A stretch of 64,000 nucleotides of DNA from Streptomyces alboflavus (GCF_000716675.1 NZ_JNXT01000032.1:1-64000); one strand, 5' to 3'; shown: positions 1 through 8,095, counted from the first letter of the stretch. The notes: generated from the letters alone by a model not told the origin. Program-made: numbers and translations.

Positions 1-1
1 G

Positions 2-169
2 GTCGTGGAATTCCGGAGCTTGAATGTCCGCCAGTGGGACGCGCTGGTAAGGGCCTGGACCGACGCGAACGACGAGGCGCTCGACGACGCCTGGGTGGAA
101 AAGATCGTGGACCTGGGCAGCCAATGGGGGCAGTACGAGTACGTCACCAATGTGGGATTCGCCGCCTGA
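2..169 (+). CDS. C-terminal end of an unrecognised protein (5' truncated by window edge)
   Basis: An open frame enters from the left edge and stops at TGA 167-169, leaving 55 residues that end VTNVGFAA. The visible part is acidic and tryptophan-rich, with no cysteine pairs, membrane segment or motif I recognise. Codon third positions are GC-rich, so it is probably a real coding end. I cannot assign a family. It converges with the downstream oxidoreductase gene, leaving a 36-bp gap. Confidence 0.6.
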   Translation, partial: VVEFRSLNVRQWDALVRAWTDANDEALDDAWVEKIVDLGSQWGQYEYVTNVGFAA

Positions 170-205
170 GAAAAGCGACGGTGATGTCGAAACTCGACGT
201 GAGCG

Positions 206-1777
206 TCAGCGGCGCGCACGCCGCCCGGTGCGGCGAGAACGAGCGTGCCCGGAGCCTGACGCCGTCCCGCGCGCGCTCACGCCCTTGGCAGCGGCCTGCG
301 TGATGTTGCGGGCCATGCCGCCGAAAACGACAGCGTGGAACGGCGCGACCGACCACCAATAGGCATGGCCCAACAGACCTCGCGGATGGAACAGAGCGCG
401 CTGCCGATAACAGGTACGGCCCTCGTCATCCGTCTCCGCGTACATCTCCAACCAGGCGAGCCCCGGCAGCCGCATCTCCGCCCGCAGCCGCAACAACCGA
501 CCCGGCTCGACCTCCTCCACCCGCCAGAAATCCAACGAATCACCGACCCGCAGCCGTTCCGCGTCACGCCGACCGCGACGCAGCCCCACACCACCGACGA
601 ACCGGTCCAGCCAGCCCCGTACCGCCCAGGCGATCGGGAGCGAATACCAGCCGTTGTCACCCCCGACGCCTTCGATCACCCTCCACAGCGCCTGCCGGGA
701 CACATCGACCGGCAACCGCCGCTCGTCCTCATACAGACTGCCACCCGCCCAATCGGGATCCGTGGGCAGCGGATCGCTCGGCGCCCCCGGCACCGATGCG
801 GACGACCAGCGCGTCGCGACCTGCGCCTCCCGCACCCTGCGCAACGCAAGGGCCAGCGCCTCGTCGAACGGCAGCGGACGGCCCGGCAGATCCGGCACGT
901 ACTGCGCGATGTCGTGCTCGTGGCAGACGACCTCATGGCGCAGCGACTCCGTGAGCGGCCGGGCGATCGAAGCGGGCACCGGAGTGACGAGCCCCACCCA
1001 GTGGCTGGAGAGCCCCGGAGTGAGGACAGGCACCGGCACGATGAGCCGTCGGCGCAACCCGGCGACCCTCGCGTACGCCCGCATCATCTCCCGGTACGTG
1101 AGCACATCAGGGCCCCCGATGTCGAACGCCCGGTCCACATCGGCCGGCATGACGGCCGATCCGACGAGATAGCGGAGCACATCACGGACCCCGATCGGCT
1201 GCGTACGCGTGCGCACCCACGAGGGTGTGACCATGACCGGCAACCGTTCGGTCAGATAGCGCAGCATCTCGAACGAAGCCGACCCCGAACCGATGACGAC
1301 CGCGGCCCGCAGCACAGTGGCCGGGACGGGCCCGTCCAGAAAGATCCGCCCGACCTCGGCGCGCGAACGCAGGTGCGGGGACAGCTCCGCCTCGCGGACA
1401 CCCCGGGGCGTGAGACCACCCAGATAGACGATGCGCCGCACACCGGCAGCGTGCGCCTGCTCGGCGAAGACGCGGGCCGCCCGGCGGTCGGTCTCCTCGA
1501 ACCCGGAGCCGGAACCCAGCGCGTGCACCAGGTAGTACGCAACATCGACCCCGCGCATCGCCTCCGCGACGGCAAGGGCGTCCATGACGTCGCCCTCGGC
1601 CACCTCGGCGTCCCCGGCCCACGGATGGTCGCGGAGCTTGGCAGGCGACCGCGCCAGGCACCGCACCGCATGGCCCGCCTCCAGAAGCTCCGGCACCAGC
1701 CGCCCGCCGACGTAACCAGACGCTCCGGTGACCAGGCAGCGCAGGCGCTCCCCGTCCCGCTGTCCCTCCGTGCCCAT
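206..1777 (-). CDS. NAD(P)-binding SDR-type oxidoreductase with C-terminal DUF2867 domain
   Basis: This is a 523-residue protein. The N-terminus carries the Rossmann motif TGASGYVGG followed by the extended/atypical SDR pattern seen in nucleoside-diphosphate-sugar epimerase-like and NmrA-like proteins (residues about 10-300). The C-terminal half (about 330-490) resembles DUF2867, a START-like fold often fused to this SDR type. The substrate is unknown. I chose the ATG at 1777 because GGAGG lies just upstream; an in-frame GTG at 1807 would add ten residues but lacks a good ribosome binding site. It is probably monocistronic, and the next gene on the same strand lies 255 bp upstream. The family call is fairly safe; the reaction is not inferable. 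Confidence 0.85.
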   Translation of the reverse strand: MGTEGQRDGERLRCLVTGASGYVGGRLVPELLEAGHAVRCLARSPAKLRDHPWAGDAEVAEGDVMDALAVAEAMRGVDVAYYLVHALGSGSGFEETDRRAARVFAEQAHAAGVRRIVYLGGLTPRGVREAELSPHLRSRAEVGRIFLDGPVPATVLRAAVVIGSGSASFEMLRYLTERLPVMVTPSWVRTRTQPIGVRDVLRYLVGSAVMPADVDRAFDIGGPDVLTYREMMRAYARVAGLRRRLIVPVPVLTPGLSSHWVGLVTPVPASIARPLTESLRHEVVCHEHDIAQYVPDLPGRPLPFDEALALALRRVREAQVATRWSSASVPGAPSDPLPTDPDWAGGSLYEDERRLPVDVSRQALWRVIEGVGGDNGWYSLPIAWAVRGWLDRFVGGVGLRRGRRDAERLRVGDSLDFWRVEEVEPGRLLRLRAEMRLPGLAWLEMYAETDDEGRTCYRQRALFHPRGLLGHAYWWSVAPFHAVVFGGMARNITQAAAKGVSARGTASGSGHARSRRTGRRARR

Positions 1778-2032
1778 GACCGCTCCTCCGCGCACTTGCT
1801 CCGACACCTACGTCACGACCACGGGAACAGGCCGACGAGACCGACCACGTGAAGCACGCGCCGTCCGGCCCGGCAGCAGGCGCCCCATACGGTCTGCGAG
1901 GACGATGCCACGGATGCGGCACCCGGCCGGGCACACCCGCGCCGCGACACCTCGAATGGCCCGGCGCGACGAGCGGACATCGGCCGGACCATTCATCAGG
2001 AGCACCCGTCGGCGTTACGCGAGTGCTCGGTG

Positions 2033-2692
2033 TCAGCTCTTCGGCATCAGGACCGTGTCGATGATGTAGACGTTCGCGTTCGCGGTCTTGACGTTGCCGC
2101 AGACCACGTCGGCCGAGTCGTTCACCTTGTACGACGTTCCGGAACCGGACGTCGTGAGCCTGGACTTCTCCAGCGTCTCGTAGGAGCCGCTCTCCAGGTC
2201 ACCGGGGGCGAGCTTCTTGCCGACCACGTGGTAGGTGAGGATCTTCGTGAGCTGCGCCTTGTCGGCGAGCACCTTGTCGAGGTCCGCCTTGGGGATCTTC
2301 GCGAACGCGTCGTTGGTCGGCGCGAACACGGTGACGTCCTCGGCGTTGTTGAGCGTGTCCACCAGGCCGGCCTTCTTGACGGCGGTGACCAGCGTGGACA
2401 GGGCCGGGTTGTTCGAGGCCGCAGTCGCGACGGGGTCCTTGGCCATGCCGGCGAAGGAGCCCTTGCCGTCCTTGGGCACGGAGGCGCAGCCCGGACCGAA
2501 CGGCTCCGCCATGCCGCCCATGTCGTCGGACGGGCTCTTCGGGGCCTTCTCCTCGGCGGCCGACGACCCCGACGAGTCGGACGAGGCGCTGTCCTTGCTG
2601 TCGTCCGAACAGGCCGTCAGACCCAGCGGCAGCAACGCGACGGAGGCGACGGCGAGAGCGGCACGGCGCACACGACGGGATGTGGTGTTCAT
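2033..2692 (-). CDS. Fasciclin-domain lipoprotein (MPT83-like)
   Basis: 219 residues. The start at 2692 has a GAGGAG site upstream. An N-terminal signal peptide ends in the lipobox LTAC (Cys at about residue 28), so the protein should be lipid-anchored outside the membrane. A Ser/Asp/Lys-rich linker follows, then one FAS1 domain (about residues 80-219) with the conserved TVFAPTNDAF and YHVVG motifs. It is a close paralogue of the secreted fasciclin protein at 6262-6843. It follows the molybdopterin oxidoreductase by 112 bp with no SigK-type promoter in the gap, so it is probably co-transcribed with it. In Mycobacterium the SigK-controlled MPT83 (lipoprotein) and MPT70 (secreted) pair is the analogous arrangement. 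FAS1 domains mediate adhesion; the ligand here is unknown. Confidence 0.9.
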   Translation of the reverse strand: MNTTSRRVRRAALAVASVALLPLGLTACSDDSKDSASSDSSGSSAAEEKAPKSPSDDMGGMAEPFGPGCASVPKDGKGSFAGMAKDPVATAASNNPALSTLVTAVKKAGLVDTLNNAEDVTVFAPTNDAFAKIPKADLDKVLADKAQLTKILTYHVVGKKLAPGDLESGSYETLEKSRLTTSGSGTSYKVNDSADVVCGNVKTANANVYIIDTVLMPKS

Positions 2693-2804
2693 GGATTTAC
2701 TCCTCGGGGGACGGCCGCGACACAGTGCCGCAGCGGGAAGGTCAGGAAGGTCATGGGCGTACGGGGCTGAGACCTCGCGCACGCGTCCGAGCGGGGAGAG
2801 GGCG

Positions 2805-4445
2805 TCAGTCGACGGTGACCACCACCGAGTGCCGGCCGCTCGCCCCGTCGGGGATCGTGCGGGTGCGCCGCGCGGTCTGGACCGCGCCCGTGCGGTCGGT
2901 CGCCCGCACGGTGAGGGTGTGGCCGCCGGGGGTGGCCCGCCAGGGATACGACCACTGGCGCCAGGTGTCCCGGGTGTCCTCGGCGGCCAGGTCGGCCGAC
3001 CGCCAGGGACCGTCGTCGACGCGCACCTCGACCTTGTCGATGCCGCGGTGCTGCGCCCAGGCCACCCCGGCGACCATCACCGTGCCCGCCTTCGGCCTGG
3101 CGAACGGCTTGGGGGTGTCGATACGGGACTGGGTCTTGACCGGCGCCCTGCGGGCCCAGTCGCGCTTCACCCAGTACGGGTCGTAGGCGTCGAACGTCGT
3201 CAGCTCGATGTCCTCGATCCACTTGCAGGCGGACACATAGCCGTACAGACCCGGCACCAGCATGCGGACCGGGAACCCGTGCGTGAACGGCAGCGGCCGC
3301 CCGTTCATCCCGAGCGCGAGCATCGCGTCGCGGCCGTCCATCACGTCGTCCACGGGTGTGCCGATGGTCATGCCGTCCACGGACCGGGCCACCAACTGGT
3401 CCGCGGGGCCTCCACGGGAAGGGGGCACGACCCCGCACTCGGTGAGCAGGTCCGCCAACCGCACCCCGAGCCAGCGGGCGTTGCCCACGTAAGGCCCGCC
3501 GACCTCGTTCGACACACAGGTCAGCGTGATGTCGCGCTCGATCAGCTCGCGCCCCAGCAGGTCCGCGAAGGACAGCCTGCTCGCGCGCGTGACACCCTCG
3601 CCGTGGATCCGCAGACTCCAGGTGTCGGCGTTCACCTTGGGTACGACCAGGGCGGTGTCCACCCGGTAGAAGTCCTTGTTGGACGTGATGAAGGAGCTGA
3701 CTCCCGGCACGCGCACCTGCGCGCCGCCGGGCACGGCGCGGGCGGGCGAGGCCGGTGCAGGCAGTTCGACGGCTTCGCGGGAGGCGACGGCCTCCTTGCC
3801 CTGCGAGGCGTTGAGCGACCTCCCCAGGGCGCCGACCCCCGCGGAGGCGGCCGCCGCGACCGCGGCCGCGACGACGAAACCACGCCGGTTCCACTCGGCA
3901 GGCGCGCGCCGGTCCGCACCCGACACGTCCCCGGACGCAGGCGGCGCATCGGCTCGGTCCACGTCGGAGGCCGAGGCGGTGGCCAAACGGCCGCTGAGCC
4001 CGTACAACAGGCCCGCACCGACGACCGAGCCCGCCAACGACGGGAAGGCGTCACGGAACCCGGTCGCGTCGGGCCGACCGGTCGCCGCCAGCGCGCCGAT
4101 CACACCGAAGAGCAGCACCCCGGCCGCCCCGACGAGGCGTCGCCGCAGGGCGACCAGGCCGAGCACCAGGGCCAGCAGAGCGAGCACGGCGAGAATGCCG
4201 AGCTGCAGGACGAGTTTGTCGTTGGTGCCGAACTCCCGGATGGCCCAGTCCTTCACCGGCGCGGGCGTGCGGTCGATCGCTGCCCCGCCGACCGCCACCA
4301 CGGGGCCCGCCTCCGGCCGCACCGCGGCGGACACCAGCTCGGCGACGGCGAGTGCGGCGAACCCGGCCAGCAGTCCGCTCGTCGCACCTGCAAGGACCCG
4401 CCACCAGTCCGGCCGCCGTAGCCGCGCTCTTCGCTCTGTTCTCAC
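2805..4445 (-). CDS. Membrane-anchored molybdopterin-dependent oxidoreductase (sulfite oxidase family)
   Basis: 546 residues. The N-terminal part contains about five hydrophobic segments (roughly 16-40, 78-100, 104-122, 136-152 and a signal-like 188-206). The sulfite-oxidase/MsrP-type molybdopterin domain follows (about 245-430), with the Mo-ligand cysteine in TLTCVSN (Cys310), and then a C-terminal dimerisation-like domain. The catalytic part should face outside. The electron acceptor and substrate are unknown; repair of oxidised exported proteins is one inference from the MsrP relationship. The GTG start at 4445 has no clear Shine-Dalgarno, but a SigK-type -10 ends seven bases upstream, so the transcript may be leaderless. 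It has its own promoter and sits in the sigK-rskA-fasciclin neighbourhood. Confidence 0.88.
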   Translation of the reverse strand: MRTERRARLRRPDWWRVLAGATSGLLAGFAALAVAELVSAAVRPEAGPVVAVGGAAIDRTPAPVKDWAIREFGTNDKLVLQLGILAVLALLALVLGLVALRRRLVGAAGVLLFGVIGALAATGRPDATGFRDAFPSLAGSVVGAGLLYGLSGRLATASASDVDRADAPPASGDVSGADRRAPAEWNRRGFVVAAAVAAAASAGVGALGRSLNASQGKEAVASREAVELPAPASPARAVPGGAQVRVPGVSSFITSNKDFYRVDTALVVPKVNADTWSLRIHGEGVTRASRLSFADLLGRELIERDITLTCVSNEVGGPYVGNARWLGVRLADLLTECGVVPPSRGGPADQLVARSVDGMTIGTPVDDVMDGRDAMLALGMNGRPLPFTHGFPVRMLVPGLYGYVSACKWIEDIELTTFDAYDPYWVKRDWARRAPVKTQSRIDTPKPFARPKAGTVMVAGVAWAQHRGIDKVEVRVDDGPWRSADLAAEDTRDTWRQWSYPWRATPGGHTLTVRATDRTGAVQTARRTRTIPDGASGRHSVVVTVD

Positions 4446-4452
4446 GTGGGGT

Positions 4453-4481
4453 ATCCGGTGCCGTCGGGCTCAAGGATTGGT
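4453..4481 (-). promoter_or_regulatory. SigK-type promoter of the molybdopterin oxidoreductase
   Basis: Read on the minus strand this is ACCAATC, 17 bases, then CGGAT. The same spacing and both boxes occur upstream of sigK (5963-5991) and of the secreted fasciclin gene (6984-7012). The -10 box ends seven bases before the GTG start codon at 4445, which places transcription initiation at or next to the start codon. Confidence 0.7.
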
Positions 4482-4536
4482 CGATCCCTCGAAAGCGTGA
4501 GACCGGATGCGGCAGTTGACCCAAGGGCCGGGAGGG

Positions 4537-4560
4537 CGGGCTTCGCCGACGCGAAGCCCG
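4537..4560 (-). terminator. Hairpin terminator after rskA
   Basis: Perfect 9-bp inverted repeat CGGGCTTCG / CGAAGCCCG with a 6-base loop, 18 bases beyond the rskA stop. No T-tract, as is usual in Streptomyces. It separates the sigK-rskA unit from the promoter of the oxidoreductase gene. Confidence 0.65.
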
Positions 4561-4577
4561 GGAACTCCGCGGGCGGT

Positions 4578-5345
4578 TCAGGTGGGGAAGTCCATGAGCG
4601 CCACGGGCTCGCTGGTGGGCTGGTCCGAGCCTCCGGCCGGCTCCACCGTGAGCCCCATGCCGGTGGCCCGGCCGACGGGGCCGTCCATCAGCATCGCCTG
4701 CGTGCCCTGGCCGGGGCCGATGAGCCCTGCCCCGCGCATCGACCCGTCGTCGTTGAACCAGAGTTGGTAGACCTTGCCCGGCGGGGGCTCGGGCAGGTCC
4801 GCGGCGATGAACGCGGCCCGGTCGCGGCTGGCCGACACGACGACGGTGCCGCTGGCTCCGTCGGCGAACCTGCCGCTGCGTGACTTGGCGTCCGGGGCGC
4901 CGAGCACCGCGGCGAGTTCCCGTGACTGCTCCCGGGCTCGTTCCTCGGCCTGGCGGGCCTGATCGCGTGCGTCCCGGGCCTGCTGGTGCTGCCAGAGGGC
5001 GGCGCCGCCGAAGGCAGCGGCCGCGGCGACGCAGGCGGCGAGCGCCCACCGGGAGACGCGGCGGGCGCGAAGCGGTGTGCGGCGGGGGCCCGGGTCCGGT
5101 TCGGCGCGGGGGACGTCCTGGCGCACGGTGGCGATGCGACGGAGCACATCGTCGCGCATCCCCCGGCGAGGGGCGGTGGCCACCGCGAGGCCGAGGCGCG
5201 CGGCGGTCTCGGCGAGCTCGCGCACCTCCTGAGCGCACACCTCGCAGCGGGCCAGATGGTCCTCGACCTGCGCGCGTTCCTCGTCCTCCAGCGCGTGTGC
5301 GACATAGGCGCCGGTCAGCGTGTGCGGGTCGTCGGCGGACGTCAT
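4578..5345 (-). CDS. rskA: RskA-type membrane anti-sigma factor
   Basis: 255 residues. The cytoplasmic N-terminus carries the zinc-associated anti-sigma motif His30-x3-Cys34-x2-Cys37 (HLARCEVC). One membrane segment follows at about residues 97-118, then an alanine/arginine/glutamate-rich helical stretch and an external RskA domain (about 130-255). The ATG overlaps the sigK stop codon as ATGA, so translation is coupled to that of its cognate sigma factor. By family knowledge it holds SigK inactive until it is proteolysed after a signal, in M. tuberculosis probably redox-related. Here the signal is unknown. Family and partner assignments rest on both sequence and context. Confidence 0.9.
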   Translation of the reverse strand: MTSADDPHTLTGAYVAHALEDEERAQVEDHLARCEVCAQEVRELAETAARLGLAVATAPRRGMRDDVLRRIATVRQDVPRAEPDPGPRRTPLRARRVSRWALAACVAAAAAFGGAALWQHQQARDARDQARQAEERAREQSRELAAVLGAPDAKSRSGRFADGASGTVVVSASRDRAAFIAADLPEPPPGKVYQLWFNDDGSMRGAGLIGPGQGTQAMLMDGPVGRATGMGLTVEPAGGSDQPTSEPVALMDFPT

Positions 5346-5926
5346 GTGCTCACCCCCAGGCAGTCGCGCAGGCGGATGAGCCCGTCGCGCAGGCGAGTCT
5401 TCACGGTGCCCAGGGGCAGGGCGAGGAGTTCGGCCACCTGTCGATAGGTGAGACCGCGGTAGTACGCCAGGGTCACGGACTGCCGCTGCAGTTCGGTCAG
5501 GGTGCGCAGGCACCGACGTACCTGCTCGCGTTCCAGGCGCGTCTCCACCTGCTCGCTGACCTCGTCGAACTCCGGGGTGTGTGCCAGGAGAGCGGCCTTG
5601 TGCTCGCGGGCGGCGGAGGCCTCCACGGAGCGCACGCGGTCCACCGCGCGGCGGTGGGCGAGGGTGAGGATCCAGTTCATGGCCGTGCCGAGGTCCGGGC
5701 GATAGCGGGGCGCGGTGCGCCAGACCTCCACCAGGACGTCCTGGGTGACCTCCTCGGACTGGGCGTGATCGCGCAGCACACCGCGTACGACGCCCAGGAC
5801 GGGGCCCGCCACGGCGTCGTAGACACCCGCGAACGCCTCCTGCTCGCCGCGGGCCACCCGGGCGACGAGGTCTTGGAGATCCGGCCCCGGTCTCGACCGG
5901 GTTCCGATGTGCACGACTTCTTTCAC
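5342..5926 (-). CDS. sigK: ECF RNA polymerase sigma factor SigK
   Basis: 194 residues from the GTG at 5926, which has GGAGG seven bases upstream. A frame extension to 6040 is possible but has no ribosome site. Sigma-70 region 2 lies at about residues 25-95 and region 4 at about 125-190, with the helix-turn-helix around TYRQVAELL and GTVKTRL. It is followed by rskA with a 4-base overlap and preceded by a promoter of the type shared with two neighbouring units, so autoregulation is likely. The neighbouring fasciclin genes are the classical SigK targets in Mycobacterium, which supports the SigK rather than a generic ECF call. Confidence 0.9.
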   Translation of the reverse strand: MKEVVHIGTRSRPGPDLQDLVARVARGEQEAFAGVYDAVAGPVLGVVRGVLRDHAQSEEVTQDVLVEVWRTAPRYRPDLGTAMNWILTLAHRRAVDRVRSVEASAAREHKAALLAHTPEFDEVSEQVETRLEREQVRRCLRTLTELQRQSVTLAYYRGLTYRQVAELLALPLGTVKTRLRDGLIRLRDCLGVST

Positions 5927-5962
5927 GCGTGATCCTCCAGCACGAGTCGCCTTGTACCGATG

Positions 5963-5991
5963 ATCCGTAGCCGAGGACGCTTCAGATTGGT
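5963..5991 (-). promoter_or_regulatory. Autoregulatory SigK-type promoter of sigK-rskA
   Basis: On the minus strand ACCAATC-N17-CGGAT, with the -10 box 36 bases from the GTG start of sigK. It is identical in boxes and spacing to the promoter at 4453-4481. Inferred to be recognised by SigK itself. Confidence 0.7.
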
Positions 5992-6048
5992 CCGGCCCGC
6001 GCCCTGCCGCGGGCTTCACACATTCGCCACAGGCCGCCACGGCCGAGG

Positions 6049-6086
6049 GGCACCTGCCGCACGCAGTGCGTCGTGCGGCAGGTGCC
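6049..6086 (-). terminator. Strong hairpin between the secreted fasciclin gene and sigK
   Basis: Perfect 15-bp inverted repeat (GGCACCTGCCGCACG and its complement) with an 8-base loop, lying between the fasciclin stop and the sigK promoter. No T-run. It probably ends the fasciclin transcript and insulates sigK. The rest of the 335-bp gap 5927-6261 holds only the sigK promoter and leader. Confidence 0.7.
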
Positions 6087-6261
6087 TGGCGGAGGGGGCC
6101 GACGGGCGGGTCCGGGCGGAGGAGTCAGGGCGTCTCACATTCCACCGGGAGCGCTCAGATCGCCGACCGCGTCCGCGTGCGCGGGATCCCTCACGAACCC
6201 GACACAGGTGATCCGTGGCAGAGCGGGTGGTGGATTGGCCCGCACTTCTGTGGATCGGCCC

Positions 6262-6843
6262 TCACATCTTCGGCATCAGGACCGAGTCGATGAGGTACAC
6301 CGTGGCGTTGGCGGTCTTGACGTCGCCGCACACGACCTTCGCGGTGTCGTTCACCTTGTACGACTCGCCGGAGCCCGAGGTCGTGAGGTCGCTGCCCGCC
6401 AGCGTCTTGTACGTGCCGTCGGAGAGCTTGTCGGGTGCGATCTTCTCGCCCACCACGTGGTACGTGAGGATCTTGGTGAGCTGCTTCTTGTCGGCGAGGA
6501 CCTTGTCGAGGTCGGCCTTGGGAATCTTGGCGAAGGCGTCGTTCGTCGGCGCGAACACGGTCAGCTTCTCGGCGTTGTTGAGGGTGTCGACGAGCCCGGC
6601 CTTCTTGACGGCCGAGACCAGGGTCGACAGCTCCGGGTTGTTCGAGGCGGCGGTGGCGACGGGATCGTCGGCCATTCCGCTGAAGCTGCCCGCGCCGTCC
6701 TCGGGGACGGCCGAACAGCCCGGGCCGAACGGCTCCGACATGTCGTCGGCGTGGGCCATGGGCGCGAGCAGACCAAGCGAGAGAGGCAGGGCGAGCGCGG
6801 CCAGGGCCGAGACCGTGACGCGGCTGGTGCGGCGGACACTCAT
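6262..6843 (-). CDS. Secreted fasciclin-domain protein (MPT70-like)
   Basis: 193 residues with a GAGGAGG ribosome site before the ATG at 6843. A Sec signal peptide (about residues 1-32, ending AHA) lacks a lipobox cysteine, so the product should be released. One FAS1 domain follows (about 55-193), nearly identical in its core to the lipoprotein at 2033-2692, including TVFAPTNDAF and YHVVG. The gene is monocistronic, with its own SigK-type promoter about 140 bp upstream. The pair of one secreted and one lipid-anchored fasciclin protein beside sigK-rskA mirrors mpt70/mpt83 of mycobacteria. The role in the cell envelope is not established. Confidence 0.92.
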   Translation of the reverse strand: MSVRRTSRVTVSALAALALPLSLGLLAPMAHADDMSEPFGPGCSAVPEDGAGSFSGMADDPVATAASNNPELSTLVSAVKKAGLVDTLNNAEKLTVFAPTNDAFAKIPKADLDKVLADKKQLTKILTYHVVGEKIAPDKLSDGTYKTLAGSDLTTSGSGESYKVNDTAKVVCGDVKTANATVYLIDSVLMPKM

Positions 6844-6983
6844 GATCGGTTCCTCCTCGGTGGAGGGAGACCCGGGAGTGGCACCCGGGGGAGGGGCGGC
6901 CGGGTGGCTGACCGCCGCGGCGGGCGCGGGGCGTCGATTGCGGTGCGGGGAGCACCGAACCGTCGGCGTCCGTCACATGGGTA

Positions 6984-7012
6984 ATCCGGAGCCACAGGCG
7001 GTGCGGATTGCT
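6984..7012 (-). promoter_or_regulatory. SigK-type promoter of the secreted fasciclin gene
   Basis: On the minus strand AGCAATC-N17-CGGAT. One base differs from the two other SigK-type promoters, in the outer part of the -35 box. The predicted leader is about 135 bases. Confidence 0.65.
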
Positions 7013-7021
7013 GGCGCTTGT

Positions 7022-7065
7022 CCTCCCTGTGCGGGCTGTAATCCCGCGCATTCCGCACAGGGAGG
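7022..7065. repeat. Perfect 13-bp inverted repeat between fasciclin promoter and tetR
   Basis: Arms CCTCCCTGTGCGG (7022-7034) and its complement (7053-7065) are separated by 18 bases. The repeat lies immediately upstream of the fasciclin -35 box in the 485-bp gap 6844-7328. It could be a regulator site or a transcription insulator; the sequence does not decide. Confidence 0.5.
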
Positions 7066-7251
7066 GCCTCCCGCGTCAGGATTCACCTTCTGGTCCTGAC
7101 GCTCAGGGTCGCCGCCGGGGGACCTCCCGGTGGCGACTGCAGACCGCGCGGCGGATCCCCGGCCGGCGGCTGATACGGCAACGGCCGTGCCTGTGTGGAC
7201 AGTTCTCAGCAGGGTACGCGCGCATCAGCGAGACTCGCCTTGGAGGGAGTA

Positions 7252-7261
7252 AGACCGGTCT
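7252..7261. promoter_or_regulatory. Possible TetR operator
   Basis: Perfect 10-bp palindrome AGACCGGTCT, 68 bases upstream of the tetR start codon. This is a common shape for TetR-family sites; binding by the adjacent regulator is inferred only from position. Confidence 0.4.
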
Positions 7262-7328
7262 GTCTCCTACCGCATGCCTCACGTTGGCAGCGGCGAGTGC
7301 CGCCGTACAGCCCTATTCTGGACAGGCG

Positions 7329-7904
7329 ATGCAGACAGAACTCCCGCCCCGTGAGCGGATCTTGGACGCGGCCTACGAGCTCTTCTCGCAACGGGGCATC
7401 CGCGATGTCGGAGTCGAAGAGGTCATGGTCCGCTCCCGGGTGGCCAAGGCCACGCTCTACCGGCATTTCCCGTCGAAGGACGCCCTGGTGCTCGCCTTCC
7501 TCGCCCGCCGGGAGCAGCGATGGACCCTGGGGATGGTGGAGGCCGGCGCCCGTGATCGTGGCCGTACCCCGGAGGAGCGGCTGCTCGCCCTCTTCGACGT
7601 GTTCGACGAGTGGTTCCACCGGGACGATTTCGACGGCTGTTCGTTCGTCAACGTCCTGCTGGAAATGCGGTGGGGTCACCCGCTGGGGCGGGCGAGTATC
7701 CAGTACCTGGAGAACATCCGGGCCATCGTGCGTTCCATGGCCGAGGAGGCGGGACTGCGCGACACGGACTCCTTCGCCCGCTCGTGGCACATCCTGATGA
7801 AAGGCTCGATCATCTCGGCCGCAGAAGGCGATGCCGACGCGGCCCGCCGGGCCCAGGCGATGGCCCGCGCCCTGATCGAGCAGCACCGCCGGCCGCAGAG
7901 CTAG
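7329..7904 (+). CDS. TetR/AcrR-family transcriptional regulator
   Basis: 191 residues from the ATG at 7329. An N-terminal TetR helix-turn-helix (about residues 10-55) includes the hallmark KATLYRHFPSKDALV. A C-terminal ligand-binding domain resembles the TetR_C group seen in AcrR-like repressors. No ligand can be predicted. There is no obvious divergent partner other than the fasciclin gene. Upstream longer starts exist but read through non-coding sequence. A palindrome at 7252-7261 is a candidate self-operator. The stop codon overlaps the 3' end of the convergent zinc-ribbon gene by three bases. Confidence 0.9.
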   Translation: MQTELPPRERILDAAYELFSQRGIRDVGVEEVMVRSRVAKATLYRHFPSKDALVLAFLARREQRWTLGMVEAGARDRGRTPEERLLALFDVFDEWFHRDDFDGCSFVNVLLEMRWGHPLGRASIQYLENIRAIVRSMAEEAGLRDTDSFARSWHILMKGSIISAAEGDADAARRAQAMARALIEQHRRPQS

Positions 7905-8095
7905 GCGCGGGCCTTCGGCCTGCGGCGGGCCGGTTCGTATGCGGCGCAGTCGGGGTTGTGGCAAGGGCCTGGGCCCCAGAGCGGGACGAAGACCCCGAGG
8001 GTCTTGTGCCGCTTGATTTCCGTGGAAACGGGGTGCTTGCAGGCCGGGCAGGTGCTTTCGGCCTGCTTTCGGGTCTCACGCATTTTGCCGGTCAT
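7901..8095 (-). CDS. Small zinc-ribbon-like protein
   Basis: 64 residues. Two cysteine pairs are visible: CPAC near residue 17 and CHNPDC near residue 45, separated by about 25 residues, as in zinc ribbons. The rest is basic (arginine/lysine-rich ends). GC-rich third codon positions support a real gene. No good ribosome site precedes the ATG at 8095. It faces tetR tail to tail. The upstream 70 bases (about 8100-8165) are unusually AT-rich for this genome, including a T-run, and may hold its promoter. The function is unknown; a nucleic-acid or metal role is only a guess. Confidence 0.55.
   Translation of the reverse strand: MTGKMRETRKQAESTCPACKHPVSTEIKRHKTLGVFVPLWGPGPCHNPDCAAYEPARRRPKARA

Noticed and set aside
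2235..4421. 728-codon plus-strand frame over the fasciclin and molybdopterin genes
   Set aside because: No ribosome site, no recognisable domain, and biased composition typical of antisense shadows in GC-rich DNA.
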